Assembly: GCA_012510865.1 (NCBI GenBank)
Contig: JAAZHF010000158.1
Coordinates: 1-6,959 of the forward strand
Reading direction: 5' to 3'
Origin: Gammaproteobacteria bacterium
GTDB lineage: Bacteria > Pseudomonadota > Gammaproteobacteria > Xanthomonadales > Xanthomonadaceae
DNA: 6,959 bases
The position numbers and the translations under genes were made by a program. Positions 1 to 6,865 of the stretch are shown here, in pieces; the first letter of the stretch is position 1, and each line of letters starts with the position of its first letter. The notes beneath the pieces were generated by a model, which made no database searches, was not told the origin of the DNA, and saw only the letters and a program-made list of their open reading frames with translations.

Positions 1-25
1 CCCGGGGGCGGGCATCGGGGAAATT

Positions 26-889
26 ATGCTGAAGCGGATCAGTGAGGCCGGCGCGCCGGCGGCCATTGCGCGGGTCGTGCAAGCGGCAAATGCGGTGGTC
101 GTGGTGCTGGCGCCCCTCGTGCTGATCGCTTGGGCGATCGTGCCGGTGCGCGACTGGCTGCGGCATCGCGCCTACTTCGACGAAGGCACGATCATCGGCC
201 TCCTGGGCCTGGTGATCAGCCTCACGCTGGTCCATTTCAACCATCTGGTGCGGCGGACTGACCAGGTGACCCAGGCGCTCGCGGACCTTTCCCGGTCCCG
301 CTCCGGGGTCATCGCGAACGGCGTCACCGATGTGTATCCCGAACTGCTCGCCGAGCTGCGCGCGCTTCCCGACCGCGCGCGCCAGGTGGATGTCCTCGGC
401 CTGACTCTATTCACGGCGTGGAACCAGCTGCAAGGCTTCCTGCTGCAGCCGGAAACGCGCGGCTGGACCGTGCGCCTGCTGTGCATCTGTCCCGGCTTCG
501 TCGAGCGCGAGCTGCCCGGGATTCCACGCGAGTGGGCGGGCGAGTCCCGGCGACAGGCGGAGACCATCCGGCGCTTCCTCGAGAAGCAGGCCGCGAGCCT
601 GGCGGAGCGCGACGTGAAGGTGAGCCTCGAGTGCTATGCCGCCTTCCCGGCGCTCCACGGGTTCATACTAGGGAACGGCACGCTATTCATGTCGGTCACG
701 CAGTGGGAAGCCGAGCAGGACGAACTCGCCATGCCCTACCATCCCTACGAGAAGATCGACGCGACCGATCATTCCCGCCGGGCGCATGTGTACCGGGAGA
801 TCTTCCGCAACTGGGTCGACCACGCAAGGAGCACGGCGACCACGCGCCTGCCATCCCGCGCGCCGGCCGAGCAGGCAACCAGCCCCTAG
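26..889 (+). CDS. Hypothetical two-helix membrane protein with C-terminal soluble domain (possibly degenerate PLD-like)
   Basis: I do not recognise this 287-residue protein. It has two hydrophobic segments, about residues 23-41 and 55-71, separated by a short charged loop, so the N-terminus looks like a membrane hairpin. The remaining ~210 residues look soluble: VDVLGLTLFTAW (121-132), a strand-like VRLLCICPGF (149-158), an Arg/Glu-rich helix around 170-195, and a block at 203-227 (ECYAAF..LHGFI..GTLFMSVTQW). This order of strands, ending in an F..W helix near the C-terminus, reminds me of phospholipase-D-like or DUF5919-type domains, but the catalytic HxK motif is absent (HGF at 211-213), so any such relation is to a non-catalytic version. 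That is inference. The ATG at 26 has a weak GGGGA at 17-21. The gene converges on the phosphodiesterase gene and overlaps it by four bases. Positions 661-780 are only about 59% GC, lower than parts of the neighbouring protease gene. Confidence 0.75.
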   Translation: MLKRISEAGAPAAIARVVQAANAVVVVLAPLVLIAWAIVPVRDWLRHRAYFDEGTIIGLLGLVISLTLVHFNHLVRRTDQVTQALADLSRSRSGVIANGVTDVYPELLAELRALPDRARQVDVLGLTLFTAWNQLQGFLLQPETRGWTVRLLCICPGFVERELPGIPREWAGESRRQAETIRRFLEKQAASLAERDVKVSLECYAAFPALHGFILGNGTLFMSVTQWEAEQDELAMPYHPYEKIDATDHSRRAHVYREIFRNWVDHARSTATTRLPSRAPAEQATSP

Positions 890-1764
890 CCCAGGATCCC
901 GCGCAGCCGGTTAGGATAGTCGGTGAAGATCGCGGAAACGCCGGCGTCCACCAGCGCGCGCATGCGCCCGGGATCGTTCTCGGTCCAGGCCGCCACCCCG
1001 AATCCCGCGGCGCGCAGTTCGGCGATCGTGCGCGTATCCAGCGCCCCGCTCGCCGACCCGAACCCCAGCGTGTCGAAGGGAGCCAGGCAGCCCGCGTTGT
1101 ACGTGCTCGCTCCCAGCCGTGCCAGGTACTCCGCGGGCCGGTAGAGCCGGTCGCTGGTGAGCACGGCGAGCTCGACATCGGGGGCGAGAGCGCGCATGCG
1201 CGCCAGCTGCTGGTGATCGAAGGACGACACCACCACGCGCCCGCGCATGCCGAGGCGGTCGATGGCGGCAAGGGCGCGGTCGGCGAGGTCGTCCCAGAGG
1301 CGGGGAATCGATTTCAGTTCGACGTGGACGCGCAGGCCGAGGTCATCGCAGCACGCCAGCGACTCCGCCAGGGTGGGAATGCGCACGCGACCCGAGGCGA
1401 ACGCCGCCCGGTCGCCCGCGCTGATCCACTGCGCGGCCTCGGCTTCCTCCAGGGTCTGCAGGAAGGCCTGCCGCCTCTCCGGGGGCAGGCCCAGTTCCGC
1501 TTCGAACCAGCTTCCCGCATCGAGCTGCCCGAGTTCCGCGAGCGTGAACGAACTCGTCGCCCACGGTGCGCGACCGGGGAACCGCTCCGCTGCATCGCTG
1601 CAGCGGAGCAGCGTGTCGTCATGGCACACCACCGGCACCCCGTCCGCGCTGAGCTGGACATCCAGCTCCACCGCGTCCGCCCGCGTCTCGCCGGCCTTGG
1701 CGAATGCTTCGAGCGTGTTCTCCGGCGCGAATGCGCGGGCGCCTCGATGGGCGATGACGATCAC
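886..1764 (-). CDS. Glycerophosphodiester phosphodiesterase (GDPD family)
   Basis: A 292-residue enzyme predicted to hydrolyse glycerophosphodiesters (deacylated phospholipids) to sn-glycerol-3-phosphate and an alcohol. The GDPD TIM-barrel signatures are in order: HRG at 6-8 and APENT at 13-17, the metal-binding ELD at 33-35 (Glu33, Asp35), His48 in VVCHDD, VELK at 148-151 (Glu149, Lys151), SSFD, WTEN, and the C-terminal GVSAIFTDYP. All expected catalytic and metal residues are present. It is longer than the ~250 residues of UgpQ because of a charged insertion at about residues 88-128, before IPTLAE. No signal peptide is visible, so it should be cytoplasmic. The start is GTG at 1764 and runs directly into the first barrel strand (VIVIAHRG). 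It lies 12 bases after the protease stop on the same strand, which suggests one operon. Its TAG stop overlaps the stop of the convergent membrane-protein gene. Confidence 0.93.
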   Translation of the reverse strand: MIVIAHRGARAFAPENTLEAFAKAGETRADAVELDVQLSADGVPVVCHDDTLLRCSDAAERFPGRAPWATSSFTLAELGQLDAGSWFEAELGLPPERRQAFLQTLEEAEAAQWISAGDRAAFASGRVRIPTLAESLACCDDLGLRVHVELKSIPRLWDDLADRALAAIDRLGMRGRVVVSSFDHQQLARMRALAPDVELAVLTSDRLYRPAEYLARLGASTYNAGCLAPFDTLGFGSASGALDTRTIAELRAAGFGVAAWTENDPGRMRALVDAGVSAIFTDYPNRLRGILG

Positions 1765-1776
1765 TGACGGATCCGC

Positions 1777-4641
1777 TCAGCGCGCGACCGGCTTGCCGTC
1801 GGCATCGAGCACCACGACCTCGCCCAGCCCCAGCGCGCGCACCGGGGCCTCGATCTGCGACAGGTCGCCGACCACCACCCAGGTCAGGGCACCGGCGTCG
1901 ATGGTCCGGGCGGCTTCCGCCACCTGCGCCGGTGTCATGGCCTCGATCTCGGCCTTGCGCCGCACCACGTAGTCGTCCGGGCGCCCGTAGAGCACGTTGG
2001 CGGCGATGGTCGAGGCCACCGAGGCGGCGGTCTCGTAGGCGCCGGGCAGGCTCAGGGTGTTGATCGCGCGGATGCGCTCGACCTCCTCCACCGTCGGCGG
2101 CGCCTCGCCGCTGGCGAAGCCGGCGATCTCGCGCTGCATCTCGGCCATCGCTTCGGCGGTCTTGTCGATCTGCACCGGGGCCGAAGCCAGCCACGGGCGC
2201 TGGCCCAGGGCACCGGACGCGCCGCTGCGCGCGCCGTAGGACCAGTGCTTGTCCTCGCGCAGGTTCATGTTCAGGCGCGCGGTGAAGTCGCCGCCAAGGA
2301 CGCCGTTGGCGATGTCGAAGCGGACCGAGCCTTCGTCGGTGGTGGAGGGCACCAGCTGGCCGGCATAGATGTTGGCCTGGACCGCACCCGGCTGGTCGAT
2401 CAGGAACACGCGCGGTGCCGCGGGACGGGCCGCCGGGGGGATCGCGACCGCCGCCGTGCCCGCTTCGCCGCCGCCGGACCAGTCTCCGAAGTGCTTCTCC
2501 AGGAGCGGCACGATGGCGTCGAGGCTGGTGTCGCCGACGACCACCAGGGTCGCGCCCTCCGGTCGCAGCTGGGCACGATGGAACGCCAGCAGGTCGTCCC
2601 GGGTCAGGGAGGCGATCGACTCCTCGGTGCCGCTGCCGGTGAAGGGCATGGCATAGGGATGGCCCTCGCCGTACAGCAGCGGCGGCAGCACGCGCAGCGC
2701 GGCGGTCTGCGGACGCGCCTTCTCCTGGGCGATGTCGGCGATCCAGGTGGCGCGCACGCGCTCGATCTCGCCGGGGTCGAAGTCGGGCCGGCGCAGCATG
2801 TCCGCGAACAGGGCGATCGAGTCGTCGAGCCTGCTGCTCAGCGCCGACAGCCAGGCGGTGCCGGCGTCGAGGCCCGAGCTTGCGCCCATCTGCGCGCCCA
2901 GGGCCTCGGCGCGGTCGGCGAACTCGAGCGCGCCCAGCCCGGCCGCGCCCTCGTCGAGCACGCCCATGGCGAAGCCGGCGGTGCCGACCTTGCGCCCGGC
3001 GTCGGCGCTGTAGCCCGCGCCCGGGAACTGGTAGCGCAGCTGCACCACCGGTACGCCGGTGCGGCGGGCCAGCACCACGGTGGTGCCGTTGGCCAGCGTC
3101 GCGCGTTCGACGTCCGGGAACTGCAGCTCGCGGAAGGATTCGGGCAGCGTCACGTCGACGCTGCGGTCGACCGCGGGCGTCTGCGTCGTGTAGCGCGCAG
3201 CGACCTCCGGCAGGTCCCAGGGCGCCGGCGTGCCGGCCGGGTCCTCGGCCAGCGGCGTGCGCTCGCCCGGCAGCACCACCAGGGTGTGGTCGCCGCGCGC
3301 CAGCCATTCGCGGCCGGCGGCCTGCACCTCGGCCGCCGTGCTGGTGTCGATGATCCGCAGCGAGTCGCGGAAGCAGCCCGGGTCGCCGGTATAGACCGTG
3401 CACTCCGCGAGCGCGTCGGCCTTGCCTCCGAAGCCGCCGATGCGCTCGATGCCGCGGATGAAGCCGGCGCGGAACACCGTGCGCGCGCGTTCCAGCTCCT
3501 CCGCGCCCGGCCCCTCGGCCAGCAGGCGGTCGATTTCCTCGTCGATCACCGCCTCCACCGTCGCCGGGTCCACGCCCTGCTTGACGTTGGCGACGATGAT
3601 GAAGTTCGAGCCCAGCTGCTTGGCATAGGTGCCGGCGCTGATGCTGTCGACCAGCTTGTCCCGATGCAGCAGGCGCGCGTCCAGGCGCGAGGACCGGCTG
3701 CCGCCCAGCACCTGCGCCAGCAGCTGCAGGCGCTCCAGGTCGTCGTTGCCGACCTCGGCCACGTTCCAGACGCGGTAGATGCGCGGCTGCGGCACCTTGT
3801 CATGCATGGTCTCGCGCGTGGACCGGGTGCGCCGCGCCACGTCGACCTCCGGCTGCGCCATGTCGGGGCCGGCCGGGATGTGGCCGAAGTAGCGCTCGAC
3901 CTTCTCCCTCGCGGTCGCCGCGTCGATGTCGCCGGCCAGCACCAGCACCGCGTTATTGGGCCCGTACCAGGCGCGGAACCAGCTGTGCACGTCTTCCAGC
4001 GCGGCGGCGTCGAGGTCGTTCATCGAGCCGATCACGGTGTGGTGGTACGGGTGGCCCTCCGGGTAGAGCGCCTGCATCAGCTTGGTCCAGGCCTGGCCGT
4101 AGGGCTGGTTCTCCCCCTGGCGCTTCTCGTTCTGGACCACGCCGCGCTGCTCGTCCAGCGCCGCCTGGTCGACCGCGCCGAGCAGGTGGCCCATGCGGTC
4201 GGACTCCATCCACAGCGCGGTGTCGAGCGCGGTGGTGGGCACGTTCTGGAAGTAGTTGGTGCGGTCGGTGTTCGTGGTGCCGTTCTGGTCGGTCACGCCG
4301 ACCTGCTTGAAGGGCGCGAAGAACTCGCCGTCGTGGTTCTCCGAGGACTGGAACATCAGGTGCTCGAACAGGTGCGCGAAGCCGCTGCGGCCCGAGGGTT
4401 CGTCCTTGCTGCCGACGTGGTACCAGAGGTTCACCGCCACGATCGGCGCCTAGCGGTCGGTGTGCACCGCCACGCGCAGGCCGTTGGGCAGGGTGAACTC
4501 CTCGAAGGGGATGTCGACCGTGGCCGTGGCGGGGGGCGGCGGCGACTTCGCCAGGACCAGCGGCGCCGCCGTGCCCAGGACGGCGGCGAGGGCGAGGGCG
4601 AGGGCGGTACCGCGGCGCGGCGGGCTCTTGGACGTCGGCAT
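1777..4641 (-). pseudogene. M16 family zinc metalloprotease (pitrilysin/insulinase type), exported, interrupted by in-frame amber codon 64
   Basis: The full frame has 954 codons before the TGA stop, a normal length for two-lobed bacterial M16 proteases, which degrade peptides in the periplasm. The start is ATG 4639-4641, with AAGGA (4649-4653) seven bases upstream. Residues 1-31 are a signal peptide: basic n-region, Ala/Leu-rich core, cleavage probably after VLA. FTLPNGLRVAVHTDR (49-63) is the usual first strand. Codon 64 is TAG, and the frame resumes directly with APIVAVNLWYHVGSK. The inverted zinc motif is HLFEH, with His90, Glu93 and His94; the distal ligand is Glu172 in QNEKR. The second lobe begins near residue 510 (LANGTTVV), lacks HxxEH as expected for an inactive lobe, and keeps GGDFTARLNMNLR..HWSYG near its end. 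No other lesion is visible. As written, translation gives a 63-residue leader fragment. A restart at GTG 4438-4440 would give 887 residues without a signal peptide. It could be a recent pseudogene or a base-call error. Confidence 0.88.
4450..4452 (-). other. In-frame amber stop (codon 64) in the M16 protease gene
   Basis: The minus-strand triplet is TAG, between CGC (Arg63) and GCG (Ala65). Both flanks are in the same frame and join into a standard M16 N-terminal strand, so this is a single-codon lesion and not a frameshift. From memory of the family, this position is usually lysine in HTDRKAPIVAVN-like segments, so AAG to TAG is one likely origin. CAG to TAG, a common transition, is another. 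Confidence 0.9.
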
Positions 4642-4648
4642 GGGATCT

Positions 4649-4653
4649 TCCTT
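4649..4653 (-). promoter_or_regulatory. Ribosome binding site of the M16 protease
   Basis: The minus strand reads AAGGA seven bases before the ATG at 4639-4641. This fixes the start of the protease at the signal peptide, although the frame stays open much further upstream. The site directly abuts the inverted repeat at 4653-4669. Confidence 0.7.
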
Positions 4654-4669
4654 GCTGGAGATTCCAGCA
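4653..4669 (-). repeat. Inverted repeat in the protease 5' leader, next to the Shine-Dalgarno
   Basis: Two perfect 7-base arms, TGCTGGA and TCCAGCA, are separated by three bases. On the minus-strand transcript this is a short hairpin ending at the first base of AAGGA. It could be an operator for a dimeric regulator or a translational control hairpin. The symmetry is seen directly; a function is only inferred. Confidence 0.5.
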
Positions 4670-4755
4670 TGGTAAGGCGAGCGGGCGCCGGATGGGCCGG
4701 GCCATAGGTACCGGTCGCGGCGCCGCGTCCGCGCCGTTTGGTGCATGCTCGACGC

Positions 4756-5469
4756 ATGGACAGCCGATCCCGCACCTCCGTCGTCACCGGGGCCAACCGC
4801 GGCCTGGGCCTGGAACTGGCGCGCCGCCTGCTCGACGGCGGCGGCCGCGTCGTCGCGGCCTGCCGCGCGCCCGGCCGTGCAACGGCCCTCAACGGCCTGG
4901 CCGGCGAGCACCCGGGCCGCCTCCACGTGCTGCCGCTGGACGTCGCCGACGCGCGCTCGCGCACGGCCTTCGCCTCCGAGCTGCCGCTGGTGCTGGGCGA
5001 GGGCGGCCGCATCGACCTGCTGGTGAACAACGCCGGCGTGCTGCATTCCGGCGAGCGCTTCGGCAGCCTGGGCGAGGCCAACCTCGAGCACAGCTTCCGC
5101 GTCAACGCCATGGGCCCGCTGCTGCTCACCCAGGCGCTCGCGCCGCTTCTGGCGGACGGCGCGAAGGTGGCGAACCTGTCCTCGCGCCTGGGCTCGATCG
5201 CAGGCTGCAGCCGCTTCGGCACGCCGAGCTACAACATCGGCAAAGCGGCCCAGAACATGGCCACGGCGCTGCTGGCGCACGCGCTGGCGGGGCGCGGCAT
5301 CGCCGTGGTCGCCCTGCATCCGGGCTGGGTGCAGACCGCGATGGGCGGCGACCAGGCCACGGAAACCACCGCCGAGTCGGCGGCCGGGCTGCTTTCGGTC
5401 ATCGACCGGCTCGAGGCGGCCGACAGCGGGCGGTTCCTCGACTGGACCGGGCAGGAGATCCCCTGGTAG
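4756..5469 (+). CDS. Short-chain dehydrogenase/reductase (SDR), NAD(P)-dependent
   Basis: A 237-residue classical SDR, cytoplasmic, with an unknown substrate. The nucleotide-binding motif TGANRGLG is at residues 11-18, and Arg37 at the end of the second strand suggests NADP(H) preference. LDVAD (61-65) contacts the adenine side, NNAG is at 91-94, VN at 116-117, a serine-rich active-site strand LSSRLGS at 141-147, and the catalytic YxxxK is Tyr159/Lys163. HPGWVQTAMGG (188-198) closes the cofactor site. The overall pattern is closest to the CsgA/C-factor-like group. I prefer ATG 4756 because it puts the glycine motif at the usual distance from the N-terminus. An in-frame TTG at 4738 and GTG at 4741 could add six or five residues. 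No clear Shine-Dalgarno is visible for any of them. The gene is divergent from the protease, with 114 bases between starts, and 49 bases upstream of trmL. Confidence 0.92.
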   Translation: MDSRSRTSVVTGANRGLGLELARRLLDGGGRVVAACRAPGRATALNGLAGEHPGRLHVLPLDVADARSRTAFASELPLVLGEGGRIDLLVNNAGVLHSGERFGSLGEANLEHSFRVNAMGPLLLTQALAPLLADGAKVANLSSRLGSIAGCSRFGTPSYNIGKAAQNMATALLAHALAGRGIAVVALHPGWVQTAMGGDQATETTAESAAGLLSVIDRLEAADSGRFLDWTGQEIPW

Positions 5470-5518
5470 CCCGGCGGCGCCGGCTATCCTTCCGCGGCGA
5501 AGGCCAGCGCAGCGCCGA

Positions 5519-6010
5519 ATGATCGACATCATCCTCCACCAGCCGGAAATCCCGCCGAACACCGGCAACGCGATCCGCCTGTGCGCCAACACCGGCGCCC
5601 GCCTGCACCTGGTGCGGCCGCTGGGCTTCGACATGGACGACCGCCAGCTGCGGCGGGCCGGGCTGGACTACCACGAGTACGCGCGGGTGGCCGTCCACGA
5701 CGACCTCGCGGCGGCGATCGCCGCGATCGCGCCGCGTCGGCTGTTCGCCCTGAGCGCCCGCGGCCGCGTCCGCTACGACGCGCCCGGCTACGCCGCCGGC
5801 GACGCCTTCCTCTTCGGTCGCGAGACCTCGGGGCTGCCGGACGCGGTCCTGGCCACGGTCCCGGAAGGGCAGCGGCTGTTCCTGCCGATGCGGCCCGGCA
5901 ACCGCAGCCTCAACCTGTCCAACGCGGTGGCGGTGGTGGCCTACGCGGCCTGGCGGCAGCTCGGGTTCGAGAGCGCGGGCCCAACCGCCGCGGCGGACGG
6001 CCGCCCCTGA
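5519..6010 (+). CDS. trmL: tRNA (cytidine(34)-2'-O)-methyltransferase TrmL
   Basis: A 163-residue SPOUT methyltransferase, close to the ~157 residues of E. coli TrmL. It methylates the 2'-OH of the wobble nucleotide 34 in tRNA-Leu isoacceptors, using S-adenosylmethionine. Motif 1 is HQPEIPPNTGNAIRLCANTG (7-26), containing the conserved Asn and Arg. Motif 2 is FGRETSGLP (99-107). Motif 3, the knot-forming segment, is LPMRPGNRSLNLSNAVAV (122-139). All are intact, and the protein is a minimal catalytic domain without an extra RNA-binding domain. The start at ATG 5519 gives MIDIILHQPEIPPNTGN, the standard N-terminus; only a distant GAAGG lies upstream. It follows the SDR gene by 49 bases and may share its transcript. 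In related genomes I recall trmL lying near gpsA, which agrees with the partial gene at the right edge. Confidence 0.96.
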   Translation: MIDIILHQPEIPPNTGNAIRLCANTGARLHLVRPLGFDMDDRQLRRAGLDYHEYARVAVHDDLAAAIAAIAPRRLFALSARGRVRYDAPGYAAGDAFLFGRETSGLPDAVLATVPEGQRLFLPMRPGNRSLNLSNAVAVVAYAAWRQLGFESAGPTAAADGRP

Positions 6011-6055
6011 CACGCAGCGTTCCGGAAAGTTCCTGCACCAGCGGGTTCATTATTC

Positions 6056-6070
6056 AGGCCACGTTGGCCT
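6056..6070. repeat. Inverted repeat in the leader upstream of the Ax21-family gene
   Basis: AGGCCA and TGGCCT are perfect 6-base arms around CGT. The repeat sits just after an AT-richer patch (TTCATTATTCA, 6046-6056), in the 188-base gap between trmL and the Ax21-family gene. It could be an operator. I could not identify a convincing -35/-10 pair, so a promoter is not called. Confidence 0.35.
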
Positions 6071-6183
6071 TCGATCGGCAGAATGCTTCCACCGGCCACG
6101 GGCGGTATCCGATTTCCCCGATCGGTTCTCTCCCCTCCCCTGCCCCCGTGGCCGGCCCTCTCCTCCCGATAAGCAGAAAAAGC

Positions 6184-6189
6184 AGAGGA
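6184..6189 (+). promoter_or_regulatory. Ribosome binding site of the Ax21-family gene
   Basis: AGAGGA lies nine bases before the ATG at 6199. It supports that start over the much longer open frame that continues upstream through trmL. Confidence 0.65.
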
Positions 6190-6198
6190 TCCTCCCCG

Positions 6199-6765
6199 AT
6201 GAAGCATTCCCTGATCGCCATTGCACTGGCGGCATCGCTTCCGCTCGCCGCGAACGCGGCCGAAGGCGTTTCCTACAACTACCTGGAAGCCGGCTACAAG
6301 GCGACCAACGGCGACGTCGACGCCGACGGCTACGCCGCCAACGGCTCGTTCTCCTTCCACGACAACTTCCACGTCTTCGGCGGCTTCAGCAACCAGGACA
6401 TCGCCCACAGCCCGCTCGACGTCGCCCAGTACAACCTCGGCCTGGGCTACAACCTCGGGATCGCGCCGCGCGCGGACCTGCTGGCGCGCGTGGCCTACCA
6501 GAAGCTCGATGCCGGCCGCGTGCCCGGCACCGACCTGGACTTCGACGGCTGGAGCACCGAGGTCGGCGTGCGCGGCCTGCTGGCGCGCAACTTCGACGGC
6601 TACGCCCTGGTCGGCTACGAGGACTACGACGGCGGCATCGACGGCGACTTCTACGGCCGCCTGGGCGCCAACGTCCGCTTCAACGCGAACTGGGGCATCA
6701 ACGGCGACGTCAAGTTCAACGGCGACGTCACCGAGTGGTTCGTCGGCCCGCGCTTCACCTGGTAA
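6199..6765 (+). CDS. Ax21 family outer-membrane beta-barrel protein
   Basis: A 188-residue exported protein. Residues 1-20 are a signal peptide (MKHS, an Ile/Ala/Leu core, then ANA before Ala21). The mature part is a run of alternating aromatic strands and acidic, glycine-rich turns (GYKATNGDVDADGY, GGFSN, LGLGYNLG, GYEDYDGGIDGDFYGRLG). It ends in EWFVGPRFTW, with the terminal aromatic residue expected of a BAM-assembled outer-membrane protein. Length, N-terminus (EGVSYNYLEAGY) and C-terminus match what I remember of the Xanthomonadaceae Ax21 family. Xanthomonas Ax21 was once reported as the XA21 ligand; those reports were withdrawn and RaxX was identified instead. Family members are now regarded as outer-membrane and vesicle proteins without a settled function, so no signalling role should be assumed. 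The many Asp residues in the turns could bind cations (inference). It has its own leader, binding site and terminator. Confidence 0.9.
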   Translation: MKHSLIAIALAASLPLAANAAEGVSYNYLEAGYKATNGDVDADGYAANGSFSFHDNFHVFGGFSNQDIAHSPLDVAQYNLGLGYNLGIAPRADLLARVAYQKLDAGRVPGTDLDFDGWSTEVGVRGLLARNFDGYALVGYEDYDGGIDGDFYGRLGANVRFNANWGINGDVKFNGDVTEWFVGPRFTW

Positions 6766-6767
6766 AC

Positions 6768-6806
6768 GGAGTCGCGGCGCGATCTCTCTCCCCGATCCGC
6801 GACTCC
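6768..6806 (+). repeat. Long inverted repeat directly after the Ax21-family stop codon
   Basis: The arms GGAGTCGCGG (6768-6777) and CCGCGACTCC (6797-6806) are perfectly complementary over ten bases, with a 19-base loop. Inside it, two GATC copies (6781-6784 and 6794-6797) can pair in an alternative extended form. It has no U-tract of its own and sits three bases before the terminator stem, so a role as a 3' mRNA-protecting hairpin is possible. Confidence 0.6.
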
Positions 6807-6808
6807 AG

Positions 6809-6836
6809 ACCCCGGCCGGAAGGCCGGGGTTTTTTT
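6809..6836 (+). terminator. Rho-independent terminator of the Ax21-family gene
   Basis: A perfect 8-bp GC stem, CCCCGGCC with GGCCGGGG, is capped by a GGAA (GNRA-type) tetraloop and followed by seven T residues (6830-6836). An extra A-T pair can close the base. The T-tract serves the plus strand only; the sequence beyond the stem on the minus strand is not U-rich, so gpsA-side transcription is not clearly stopped here. Confidence 0.93.
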
Positions 6837-6865
6837 GTGCCCGCGCTCCGCGGACGCGGTCCGCG

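Noticed and set aside
418..1767. A 449-codon plus-strand open frame crossing the membrane-protein and phosphodiesterase genes
   Set aside because: It overlaps two better-supported genes and has composition typical of an out-of-frame translation.
4450..4641. A frameshift as the cause of the broken protease
   Set aside because: The upstream and downstream parts are in the same frame (4639 minus 4450 is 189, a multiple of three) and join without missing sequence, so it is a nonsense codon.
2245..4707. An 820-codon open frame on the plus strand, antisense to the protease gene
   Set aside because: It is Arg/Ala/Gly/His-rich with no recognisable motif and lies wholly opposite a clear M16 coding sequence. 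Such frames are usual in high-GC DNA.
4716..4727. A 12-base palindrome CGCGGCGCCGCG in the divergent intergenic region
   Set aside because: Pure G/C palindromes of this size are expected by chance at this base composition, and no promoter elements surround it.
5485..5490. TATCCT as a possible -10 box for trmL
   Set aside because: There is no matching -35 hexamer at 16-18 bases upstream, so the call would rest on one weak hexamer.
6109..6125. A CCGAT/ATCGG inverted repeat in the Ax21-family leader
   Set aside because: Only five base pairs with a seven-base loop, too short to separate from chance.
6083..6172. A 29-codon reading frame in the Ax21-family leader
   Set aside because: No Shine-Dalgarno, Pro-rich out-of-context composition and no recognisable features; more likely untranslated leader.
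6809..6836. The terminator acting in both directions
   Set aside because: The T-tract follows the stem only on the plus strand; on the minus strand the bases after the stem are TCTGGAG.
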